Assembly (NCBI RefSeq): GCF_004769665.1 | Contig: NZ_RQGG01000030.1 | Coordinates: forward strand, 1-13,647 | Source: Leptospira kemamanensis | GTDB taxonomy: Bacteria > Spirochaetota > Leptospiria > Leptospirales > Leptospiraceae | Reading direction: 5' to 3' | DNA length: 13,647 bases | In this document: piece by piece, positions 6,327 through 13,647 of the stretch | Layout of the letters: every line of letters starts with the position of its first letter | How positions within the stretch are numbered: the first letter of the stretch is position 1 | Notes under the pieces: generated by a model | Seen by the model: the letters and a program-made list of their open reading frames with translations, nothing else | Databases searched by the model: none | What the model was told of the DNA's origin: nothing | Translations under genes and position numbers: made by a program

Positions 6327-9300
6327 GTGATGAATCCAATCCTGAAGGCAAGTTTAGGAATCGCCAAAACCAAAACATTTCGAGGACTATTTGTCCTCTT
6401 TCTCCTCTACAAACTTATTTTTAACCAATTCACTGCCAACTGGCTTGTCCCGAAACTTGTCTCCCATTTCACAATGGCCAAGATGGAAGGGAAATTCACT
6501 CAGTTTTCCCTGTTTTTTGGAATGGAAATCGAGAATTTGGCCATCACCCCTGGTGGACCTTTTTCCGAATCCCCATTTCTTTCGGCAAAGGAAATCCGCA
6601 TTCGTTACAATTTACCACTACTTGTTTTTGGTAAAATCCGACTCAGTGATTTCAGTATCATTGATGCGAAGATTCGTTTGGAAGAGAAGGGTGGCGTGTG
6701 GAACGTAAGCCATCTTTTAAAACCAAAAGTTGCCGTTGAAGAATCTCCAAAACATGTAGAAAATACAGAACCCGTCACAGAAATTTCCACCTATCTCCCG
6801 TTACAGTTAACTGCTTATCTCAATCTAAAAGGAATTTCTCTAGAATACCTTCGTGAAATGGGAACAGTCCGTTCCTTTACACTTCAAAATTTTGATTTTC
6901 AAACAAAACTTGTCACCAATCGATTCACTTCCATTCCACTTGGAATTACCGCCATAGATCAGTTAGATGAAATATTGATTCATTTGAATGAAGAAAGACC
7001 TGTGGAAATCGATTTAAATTCCGACCAATTGAAGTGGAAAGAATCTCTTCCCTTGTCTCTCCGTTTGGAATGGGATCGCACAGAATCTCCCGAATTGTTT
7101 TTATTTGCAACTGATATAGGGAAAGATGATATTCATTTAGATGTCAGAGGTAAATCCATTCAAACGGGTTTACGTTTGTTGTCCGATATCCATTTTGATG
7201 CCAAAGAAGATATTTTAAAAGTGCAACAATTTGATCTTCGTGTGATTGGACAGACATGGTTTCATTTGATGGGTTCCATCTCCAATGTATCAAAAGAAAC
7301 TCCTGATGTAAATTTAGATGTAGTGAATTCTCAAATACAATTGGGTGCCATCCAAAATACCTTACAACAGTTACAAGGGATCCTTCCTGAAATGACGGTG
7401 GCTGGTGACCTCTCCTTGGAAGGAACGGGAATTCATGGGAATTGGAACAACTCGAATGCCAATCTGAAATTAAAAGCAAACAAGTTATACTTCCGACTGG
7501 GTAAAACAAAACCACATGCAGTCGAATCTGCGAGCGTAGATCTTACGGCAGGTCTATCTCTCTCAAACCAAAAAGAAAAAACAGCACAGGTCCCTTTCCC
7601 TTTTCTCAATTCCTTTCGGGTGACTCCATCCCAAATTGTTTATAACCAATCTGTGATCAATTTGTCTGGAGAATATTCACAATCAAACGGGTTAAATGCA
7701 ATCGTATCGATGGACAAACTGCAATTAAGTGATTATACTCAAGCTGTAGGTGGAAAATTAAAATTAAACTTACAGATCTTATGTGAATCTTTTCAAAACT
7801 TAAATTTGCAAACTCAATTGAATATTGATGGTTTTCGATACCAAATTGATCGTTCACGTTCTCCTGCCTCTTATTTGGGCTTAGATTTAAATTCAAATCT
7901 TGTCTTTGATAAACCTTTTGGTTTAAAGGAAATACAGATCACAAATTTGTCGTTAGAACAAAAAACATTAACTGGCAATAAGGCTGTGGATTTGTTAATG
8001 AAAGGCAGTGTATTCCTTGGGCAAACGCTCGTCGCCTCATTATCACCTCTTGATGTTAAGTTGACAACTCCCAATTTGTTAGTGGTTCTACCACTGATAC
8101 TCAAAGAAAAAATATCACCAATCCAAAACTTACTCGGTTTACAGCCAAAAATCAAATTGAATGCGCGTTATGTGCAGGAAAACAATTCCAAACAAATCAG
8201 TGCCAACGTTTCCGCTGATTTACCTGGTTTGGAAATGAAAGATCTAAAACTCACAACAGATCTATCCATTTCGGGAGCCAACGCCAATGAAATCCTAATC
8301 AAACAATTGAAAATAGTCGCTTTTAATGGAGTATTAAAGTCTTCGTTAAGCGGAAAATTAAATAAACTAGAAAAACAAAAACCACCGCTCGGTCCTTATT
8401 TTGGGAACATTGACCTAAATCTTTCCATCAATTCCCCTGTGAAACAATACTTGGCAAAAGGTGTTTCGGTTCACGGTGATCTTGGTCTAAATCTCAAAAT
8501 CAAAGACTATGACATCAACGGTGAATTTGTTTCTAAATTACCTGCCTTAACGTATAACAACCAAAAATGTCCTGGTGAAAACTGTAAGGCATACTTAATT
8601 GAAGAGATCAATGCTCAAATTCCCATCCAACATAATCTCGCATATCAACCGGAAGAAAGTTTGATCATTGGTGATAAATCAATTTTCATCAAAAACTATG
8701 GAAGAACGAATCCACCGAATGTAACGATTGGTAAGGTTGTAGGCACTCATCCCAATATTCCCAATTTGCCATTTGAGTATGTGAAAAAACAAAATGAAAC
8801 TCCAGGTCTCAGCGCTTTTATCGAATACAAAGAAAATTTTGCCAATATAGAATCACTAAAATCCTATTCAATGGATGGGATCATTTTAGGAAAAAATTTA
8901 GTTTTGAATTTAGGCAATTTAGATCCGAAGACCATGGAGTTTCGTGGGAATTTGTTGATCCGTGATATTGATTTAAAACAATTGATGGCTCCAAAAGTTA
9001 GGGACAAAATTGACGATGGAAAACTCAAAGCAGATTTAAATATCAAAGTTCGTGACTTGAGTGAACCTATCGCCAACTTGGATTTGTTTTTTTCAATCTT
9101 TCAAATCGGCAGGGATTTCGGGAAAAGTGCTTTAAACGTGATCTCTGCTCAAAACTTTTTAATCGATCGCATAACAGATAGTTATCCTATCAGTAAAATA
9201 GATGTGTCCTTGTCTAAGGGATTGGTTTATGCTGATGTTTATTTTGATCGATCTTTATTGTCTTTGATCATGAATTTAGAAGATGGAAAAATTTCCCAAC

Positions 9301-9365
9301 AAAGGATGCCTCTGGCCAACTTTTTGAAAAGAGCACAAAACGAAATCCAGACATACCAAGAGTGA
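6327..9365 (+). CDS. AsmA/YdbH-like inner-membrane-anchored periplasmic bridge protein
   Basis: A 1012-residue protein with one N-terminal membrane anchor (about 18-38, GLFVLFLLYKLIF) and a long periplasmic part of repeated short beta strands. The N-terminal module has AsmA-type features: IENLAITP..., LSAKEIRIRYNLPLLVFGKIRLSDFSI and a GGVWNVSHLL ending (about 70-130). AsmA-like proteins (TamB, YhdP, YdbH) form hydrophobic grooves that carry phospholipid from inner to outer membrane; that role is inferred here from architecture and neighbours. CPGENC (Cys748, Cys753) could form a local disulphide. GTG 6327 and ATG 6330 are adjacent; AGAGG (6314-6318) serves either, at 8 or 11 bases. The gene follows the STAS gene by 18 bases and is followed after 7 bases by a DUF1318-type lipoprotein, the arrangement that points to the YdbH branch. 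Family level is likely; subfamily is an inference. Confidence 0.75.
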   Translation: MMNPILKASLGIAKTKTFRGLFVLFLLYKLIFNQFTANWLVPKLVSHFTMAKMEGKFTQFSLFFGMEIENLAITPGGPFSESPFLSAKEIRIRYNLPLLVFGKIRLSDFSIIDAKIRLEEKGGVWNVSHLLKPKVAVEESPKHVENTEPVTEISTYLPLQLTAYLNLKGISLEYLREMGTVRSFTLQNFDFQTKLVTNRFTSIPLGITAIDQLDEILIHLNEERPVEIDLNSDQLKWKESLPLSLRLEWDRTESPELFLFATDIGKDDIHLDVRGKSIQTGLRLLSDIHFDAKEDILKVQQFDLRVIGQTWFHLMGSISNVSKETPDVNLDVVNSQIQLGAIQNTLQQLQGILPEMTVAGDLSLEGTGIHGNWNNSNANLKLKANKLYFRLGKTKPHAVESASVDLTAGLSLSNQKEKTAQVPFPFLNSFRVTPSQIVYNQSVINLSGEYSQSNGLNAIVSMDKLQLSDYTQAVGGKLKLNLQILCESFQNLNLQTQLNIDGFRYQIDRSRSPASYLGLDLNSNLVFDKPFGLKEIQITNLSLEQKTLTGNKAVDLLMKGSVFLGQTLVASLSPLDVKLTTPNLLVVLPLILKEKISPIQNLLGLQPKIKLNARYVQENNSKQISANVSADLPGLEMKDLKLTTDLSISGANANEILIKQLKIVAFNGVLKSSLSGKLNKLEKQKPPLGPYFGNIDLNLSINSPVKQYLAKGVSVHGDLGLNLKIKDYDINGEFVSKLPALTYNNQKCPGENCKAYLIEEINAQIPIQHNLAYQPEESLIIGDKSIFIKNYGRTNPPNVTIGKVVGTHPNIPNLPFEYVKKQNETPGLSAFIEYKENFANIESLKSYSMDGIILGKNLVLNLGNLDPKTMEFRGNLLIRDIDLKQLMAPKVRDKIDDGKLKADLNIKVRDLSEPIANLDLFFSIFQIGRDFGKSALNVISAQNFLIDRITDSYPISKIDVSLSKGLVYADVYFDRSLLSLIMNLEDGKISQQRMPLANFLKRAQNEIQTYQE

Positions 9366-9372
9366 GGTATAT

Positions 9373-9948
9373 ATGAAACGAATACTTATAAGTTTTTTAC
9401 TGATGGGATGTAGTTTGAAGGTACCTCCGATTACAATCACAAACGCACAAACTGCTGCCGAAAAACAGATGGTAGGTGAAGATCGCGAACTGGAAAAAGA
9501 AGGTTGGATGATCGGTTCCATTCAATCCTCTACCAATGGACAAAATAACCAAGAAAGATCTGCGAAAGAAGACTCTGATCCTGAGATCCGAGCCCATCGT
9601 GTTCGTTTAAACTATCTTTCTCCCGAAATCAAAAAATATAAAACAGATGGTATTTTGGGAGAAACACCGATTGGTTTGATTAAATTAAACCCCTTGGCAT
9701 CGTCTTTGCCAACGTATACGAATTATGAGATCCCAGCGAAAAAGAAACGCGTAGAAGATGTAATCCTATTTCTAAATGAATCTCGTAAATTCATTATGGA
9801 AAAGGAGATTTTAACGCAAAAGAAAAAAGGGAAAAAGGAAGAAGAATTACTCAAACTCAAACAAACCCTCATCGATGAATATTATAAAAATGTATCGATT
9901 GGAGAATACTTTGAAACAACCGCTGGTAAATGGGAAAAATACCAATGA
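9373..9948 (+). CDS. DUF1318/YdbL-like lipoprotein
   Basis: A 191-residue lipoprotein: signal peptide 1-12, lipobox LLMG and lipidated Cys13. The C-terminal part matches the YdbL/DUF1318 pattern as I recall it: GILGETPIG (93-101), LNESR (134-138), a lysine-rich helix (145-165), then GEYFETTAGKW (177-187). YdbL is a small periplasmic chaperone working with the AsmA-like YdbH and the outer-membrane lipoprotein YnbE. This protein adds a lipid anchor and an N-terminal PPITITNAQTAAEKQM segment (18-33) reminiscent of the PITI strand of YnbE, so it may combine both roles. Linker 50-75 is polar and probably disordered. ATG 9373 has GAGG (9364-9367) overlapping the stop of the AsmA-like gene, and the end overlaps the next start as ATGA, so this is a coupled operon. 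The lipoprotein call is secure, DUF1318 likely, the YnbE-like part tentative. Confidence 0.75.
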   Translation: MKRILISFLLMGCSLKVPPITITNAQTAAEKQMVGEDRELEKEGWMIGSIQSSTNGQNNQERSAKEDSDPEIRAHRVRLNYLSPEIKKYKTDGILGETPIGLIKLNPLASSLPTYTNYEIPAKKKRVEDVILFLNESRKFIMEKEILTQKKKGKKEEELLKLKQTLIDEYYKNVSIGEYFETTAGKWEKYQ

Positions 9949-12824
9949 TGTTTTCACGTCGAGTCATATCCTGTTTTGTTTTTTTACTTTTTTTATATAC
10001 CTTTAACTGTGCTTTATTTCAATCCAATGTGAAGTATTCGAATGTAAATTTTGATTACTCTGCGATATCTAAAAATTATTTTTCTCCCTCCCAATCAAAA
10101 CCATTCCCACTAACAGTACAAAGGGGAAATAATTTATACAGTTCGACAACGAAAGACGGGCGTTATCTTTTTTATGCCACGGATCAAAAAGGGAATTTCG
10201 ATGTTTGGTTTCGTGATTTGCAAAGTTCCATTGTTGTTCCTATCACTGACAACTCATTTTCCGAAACAAAACCAGCCATTTCGCCTGATGGGAAATATCT
10301 CGTATTTGTTTCAGAAGAATTTGATTCGGAAGGTGACTTGGTTTTGTTGCCTATGGACACAGAAGAGTGGATTAAAGAATATCTAAAAGGAAATCGTTTT
10401 ATTAGTGATGAGTTTGTTAATTTAACCAACCAACCGAATCGAAAAGGCGAATACCAAAAAGGAATTATTGATACAGATCCTGTTTGGTCTCCTGATGGAA
10501 AAACAATTTATTTTGTATCGGATCGATTTACGCCAGGGATCCCTAATCTTTGTTCCATTCAATTAAATCAATTAAAAGTAATCAATCAACTCACGACACT
10601 CGGTGTTACATCACCTTATGTTTCTTCTGATGGACAATTCATTTATTTTGTTTCGTATTTTGAGGAAAAAAAAGGGGAGATATATCAACTCCAAGTTGCA
10701 ACGAAATCGATTCAAAGAATGACAAATGACCAGTTCCTCGATTTTTCACCAACAGTAGATAGCCGTACTAAAAATTTATATTATGCTTCGATTCGAAAAG
10801 ATACAAATGGAAATGGAAGGTTGGATGAAAGAGACAATAGTTTACTCGTCAAAAAGAATTTAGCTACCGGGGAAGAACGAGTTCTTTCCTCAGGTGAAAC
10901 TTCCAATTTTGATGTAAGATATTCCAATTTCAATGGTGGATCTATTTTATTTTCCGCTTCTTATTTCAATGCGATTAACATCTATTTCATACCAGAAAAT
11001 GGCTCCATTCCAAAACAACCCAATATAAAAGAACAATTCCAATACTCAAAAATATTAGCTCCAGGACAAAGTATTGAATCCTATTTTTTGGCATTAGATT
11101 CTGTAGAGTTATTTTATTCTGAGGATCCATTATATCCAGTTTATGAAGCACAAGTTGCCTTGTTAAAGTTTTCCACTTTGAACCGAGTTGGGAAAATCGA
11201 AGATGCAAAAAACTTTTTAAAAAGTTTTAAGAAAAAAGTAGAGTTAGAATCAAATCAGTTCGCTATCACTCTCCTCAAATGGAACGAAGCCAATCTAAAT
11301 GGCAAAACTTTCAATGTGGAAAACGAGTTAAAATTGGGAAAAGGGTCTTCCTTTAGTTTAGATGGGGAAGCAGTTTTATATCACCTTTTTGCGGACCAAT
11401 TAGAAAAAGAAAAAAAGTTTTTCCCTGCAAAAGAAATTTTACTCAAAATTTATCAATCCTATCCGAATTACCACCAAATAGATGAAATTAAACGTAGGTT
11501 AGGCGGTTATGAGTTTGATCCTAAACAAAACCAATTATCAAGTTTTTATGAGGAAATGATTTCCTCTTGGGAAAAGGAAAAACAAGTATTTCTGAATGAT
11601 CCAAATCATCAATTTTCTAACGATCGCAAACGAGATTTGCGATTTCTTTTGGAGGACGTAATTTTCAAAATTACGGATGGTAAAAATAGTGAATTGGTGT
11701 TGGAGTATGTGAACGCAAGTTTAGAGGCGAAAGAAACAAACCAAAACCCAGTATTCAAACAAACACTATTATTTATCAAAGCAAAAGCACTATCCGAATT
11801 ACGTCGTTTCAACGAATCCAATCAGGTATTAGATTCCATCATTCCCATCCCCATTCAAATTGATTTAGAGCCATCAGGAAAAACATCTGTTTTTGAAACA
11901 CGAAGTTTTATGGCAGATTATAAAAATCCAATTTTATTGCGATCGAATCTCTTAAAGTATTATAACCAAAAAATTGTAGGGAATACTTCGGATGCGCTTC
12001 GGAATCTAAAAATTTATTTAGAGTTTTATGATCCATTATTAGGCGTTGATTTGGGTTCGGAAGATATAAAAAGTGCTTTTTTCTATTTTGAAAACAAGGC
12101 AGTAGAGTTTGAAAGGATTGGGGATTTATTACAGTCTTCGTTTCACTATTTTTTTAATAACCAAAACATGTTTTTGGTTAAAACTAGAAATTTATATTTA
12201 GATTCATTATACAAAGAATATGCAATTTATTACCAGAGAAAAATGGTAGATACCATCTTTAGTTACGGTAAAAAAATTAGAGAAGAGGAAGAACGAGCTT
12301 TATTGAATCAAATTAATATTTTAAGTAAAGATAAATTGAATTTGATTGGGAATTTAGCGAGTATTACCTCTATTGTTACAGACCGTGAACTCGTTCGAAG
12401 TATTGTAAATATTAAAGATTTTGAAAATATTGAAGTATTGTCTGGAAAAGCTCTGGGTTGGACAGAGTTGTATTACAAACAAGCCGTTCCGAGGGCAAGG
12501 CCATATTTGGATTTAGCAACGCTTTATGGTTACTCTTATTATTTGATCAATAAATATGTAACGTTTGAGTCCTATTATTATGCAACAGGTACAATGACAG
12601 ATGTTCGAAAAGCAGAGATATTAGAAAATTTCAAACGAGCTGAGTTAGAGTTACGTTGGATCATTTATGCTGACCCTACTCACTATGATGCATATCAATT
12701 ATTAGGTTGGCTATATCAATATGTCGATTTGATGAAATTGCAGAAGGATCCGGTTTCTGGTAACGTTGATTTGCATCTCTTGGCAGTTCACTTTTTTGAA
12801 AAATTTGTGCTTCTACTTGTCTAG
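9945..12824 (+). CDS. TolB-like propeller and helical-repeat lipoprotein, 3' end probably disrupted
   Basis: A 959-residue exported protein (964 if read from ATG 9930). Starting at ATG 9945 gives a compact signal peptide, FSRRVISCFVFLLFLYTFNC, with a relaxed lipobox and lipidated Cys22; this start overlaps the previous stop (ATGA), implying coupled translation. Residues about 40-360 hold TolB/PD40 beta-propeller blades such as SPDGKYLVFVSE, DTDPVWSPDGKTIYFVSD and YVSSDGQFIYFVS. A calcium-loop-like DTNGNGRLDERD lies at 286-297. From about 370 on the protein is helical, with TPR-like helices (for example YDAYQLLGWLYQY). The propeller/TPR mix suggests a scaffold or binding protein at the envelope. 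After about DPVSGNVD the last residues (LHLLAVHFFEKFVLLLV) end abruptly at TAG 12822, where a TPR frame begins on the other strand. The gene probably lacks its natural C-terminus. Membrane location and function are inferred. Confidence 0.85.
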   Translation: MMFSRRVISCFVFLLFLYTFNCALFQSNVKYSNVNFDYSAISKNYFSPSQSKPFPLTVQRGNNLYSSTTKDGRYLFYATDQKGNFDVWFRDLQSSIVVPITDNSFSETKPAISPDGKYLVFVSEEFDSEGDLVLLPMDTEEWIKEYLKGNRFISDEFVNLTNQPNRKGEYQKGIIDTDPVWSPDGKTIYFVSDRFTPGIPNLCSIQLNQLKVINQLTTLGVTSPYVSSDGQFIYFVSYFEEKKGEIYQLQVATKSIQRMTNDQFLDFSPTVDSRTKNLYYASIRKDTNGNGRLDERDNSLLVKKNLATGEERVLSSGETSNFDVRYSNFNGGSILFSASYFNAINIYFIPENGSIPKQPNIKEQFQYSKILAPGQSIESYFLALDSVELFYSEDPLYPVYEAQVALLKFSTLNRVGKIEDAKNFLKSFKKKVELESNQFAITLLKWNEANLNGKTFNVENELKLGKGSSFSLDGEAVLYHLFADQLEKEKKFFPAKEILLKIYQSYPNYHQIDEIKRRLGGYEFDPKQNQLSSFYEEMISSWEKEKQVFLNDPNHQFSNDRKRDLRFLLEDVIFKITDGKNSELVLEYVNASLEAKETNQNPVFKQTLLFIKAKALSELRRFNESNQVLDSIIPIPIQIDLEPSGKTSVFETRSFMADYKNPILLRSNLLKYYNQKIVGNTSDALRNLKIYLEFYDPLLGVDLGSEDIKSAFFYFENKAVEFERIGDLLQSSFHYFFNNQNMFLVKTRNLYLDSLYKEYAIYYQRKMVDTIFSYGKKIREEEERALLNQINILSKDKLNLIGNLASITSIVTDRELVRSIVNIKDFENIEVLSGKALGWTELYYKQAVPRARPYLDLATLYGYSYYLINKYVTFESYYYATGTMTDVRKAEILENFKRAELELRWIIYADPTHYDAYQLLGWLYQYVDLMKLQKDPVSGNVDLHLLAVHFFEKFVLLLV

Positions 12825-13647
12825 ACTTAGCTAAAATATTTTTTCCAATGATAGTTCCATCAAGTCCCTTGGATGTGATTAAATGATTTCGATTATGGAT
12901 TTCATTTAATGCGGCACCATACTCTTCTTGTTCAATATGATTTTCGATACGAATACCGAGGGTTAATAAATATTTAAAATCATGTGGGAACTCTCCAGGG
13001 AAACGACCGTCACCAATCACTCGCACATTGTCCCCAAGAATTATATTCCAAAAACTCCATTTTTTCCAACGACTGTATAAAGATTCTTTTGAGTTCTGGT
13101 ATTCTTTCTCAGCTAAATCTAACATTTGATAGGAATCACGAAAACGACCACTTTTCTGGAATGCTATGGCTAAATAATTTGCTAAATTGATTGGACTGAT
13201 AAACTTAACATCTTTGTTGTAAGCAATAGCAGTTTGGAAAGAAACAATTGCATCCTCATACACACCAGATTCAAGTTCCGAAAGTCCACGTAAGGAAAAC
13301 AACAAAGCTAACTTCGAACGGATTGAATTTAACTGGGCCAGTGAAATTGAATTCGATTCCTGTGCATGTTGGTTTACATATTGATAGTATTCATTCTTAA
13401 AATAGATATCGATCGACTTCGAAAATTGTTCGGAAGCTTTTTTATACTGCCCTTGGTAAATCAGTGATTTACCATAATTGAATCGATAAATTGCTTCTTG
13501 TTTATACCCTTCAAATTGATTTTTTACTGATAGAGCTGCAGAACTCTCTTCTACTTTACGATAACTTTCATTAGCCTTTGGATAGTTATTTAATAAAAAA
13601 TAATTATTCCCTAAGTTTAAATTCAAATCAGAAAGAACTTTTTTGTT
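12676..13647 (-). CDS. TPR-repeat coding segment on the opposite strand, probable inverted 3' part of the preceding gene
   Basis: This minus-strand frame is open from the window's right edge, so its true start lies outside; the first codons inside read NKKVLSDLNLNLGNNYFLLN. It contains clear TPR helices: NYFLLNNYPKANESYRKVEE, FNYGKSLIYQGQYKKASEQF, SLRGLSELESGVYEDAIVSF and LAIAFQKSGRFRDSYQMLDL. No signal peptide is seen. Coding character holds to about 12790 (ILAKSRQVEAQIFQK). The remaining residues (SELPRDANQ... to the stop at 12676) are only the antisense of the plus-strand gene and are not believable protein. The frame therefore overlaps its convergent neighbour by 149 bases, which is odd for two intact genes. 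Both share helical-repeat character and base composition, so the simplest reading is one gene broken by inversion. Coding nature is fairly certain; the inversion is an inference. Confidence 0.65.
   Translation of the reverse strand, partial: NKKVLSDLNLNLGNNYFLLNNYPKANESYRKVEESSAALSVKNQFEGYKQEAIYRFNYGKSLIYQGQYKKASEQFSKSIDIYFKNEYYQYVNQHAQESNSISLAQLNSIRSKLALLFSLRGLSELESGVYEDAIVSFQTAIAYNKDVKFISPINLANYLAIAFQKSGRFRDSYQMLDLAEKEYQNSKESLYSRWKKWSFWNIILGDNVRVIGDGRFPGEFPHDFKYLLTLGIRIENHIEQEEYGAALNEIHNRNHLITSKGLDGTIIGKNILAKSRQVEAQIFQKSELPRDANQRYQKPDPSAISSNRHIDIANLIIDMHHSE
12789..12826. other. Probable inversion junction
   Basis: Believable plus-strand coding fades out and believable minus-strand coding begins here. 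The spot carries CAC, T6, G, A5, TTT, GTG (12789-12809), a loosely dyad-symmetric A/T tract, and a perfect 8-bp palindrome GTCTAGAC (12819-12826) that includes the plus-strand stop. Either could mark a breakpoint. No recognised invertase site and no recombinase gene is present in the window. Confidence 0.35.

Noticed and set aside
7144..7515. 123-residue minus-strand frame
   Set aside because: It is antisense to the AsmA-like beta-strand region, with no motif or start signal; it is a shadow of the real gene.
11657..11675. CGTAATTTT-C-AAAATTACG palindrome in the propeller gene
   Set aside because: It is wholly inside coding sequence and A/T-rich. A 9-bp-arm palindrome is roughly expected by chance about once in a window of this size.
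12158..12180. TAACCAAAA / TTTTGGTTA hairpin in the propeller gene
   Set aside because: It lies inside convincing coding sequence, about 600 bases from the strand switch, with no change in coding on either side, so it is not evidence of a breakpoint or terminator.

Overview
The window is AT-rich, Gram-negative-type DNA and most resembles a Leptospira-like spirochaete chromosome. That assignment is inferred from base composition, lysine/asparagine-rich proteins, relaxed lipoprotein signals and the mix of families (PAS hybrid kinase, STAS protein, DUF1318-type lipoprotein, TolB-like propeller/TPR lipoprotein). No rRNA, tRNA, CRISPR array, phage gene or transposase was recognised.

Layout. Bases 1-156 are a GC-rich, strongly folded stretch with two terminator-like hairpins, probably the 3' end of an upstream transcript. 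Bases 157-361 are a leader with one candidate promoter. Then come three same-strand, closely spaced genes: a soluble PAS-PAS hybrid histidine kinase (362-2335), a divergent Nramp-fold transporter lacking the usual metal-binding motif (about 2374-3621), and an NhaC-family Na+/H+ antiporter (3622-4995) that starts on the base after the transporter's stop. A short gap (4996-5090) holds a bulged 24-bp dyad overlapping a candidate promoter. It precedes a divergent ECF-like sigma factor (5091-5903). A second gap contains a perfect 13-bp-arm hairpin against the ribosome binding site of a STAS-domain protein (5967-6308).

The STAS gene leads a tight operon. It continues with an AsmA/YdbH-like inner-membrane-anchored protein (6327-9365), a DUF1318/YdbL-like lipoprotein (9373-9948) and a large lipoprotein with a TolB-like propeller and helical repeats (9945-12824). 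The AsmA-like and DUF1318 pair resembles the ydbH-ynbE-ydbL lipid-bridge locus of enterobacteria. Here the small outer-membrane lipoprotein and the YdbL chaperone may be combined in one polypeptide.

The most striking feature is at the right end. The propeller/TPR gene stops being convincing coding sequence around 12790-12820. From the same point a TPR-rich reading frame runs on the opposite strand to the window edge (12676-13647). The two look like one long gene whose distal part has been inverted. This could be an invertible (phase-variable) segment, a gene-breaking inversion or an assembly error; the evidence needed lies just beyond the window.
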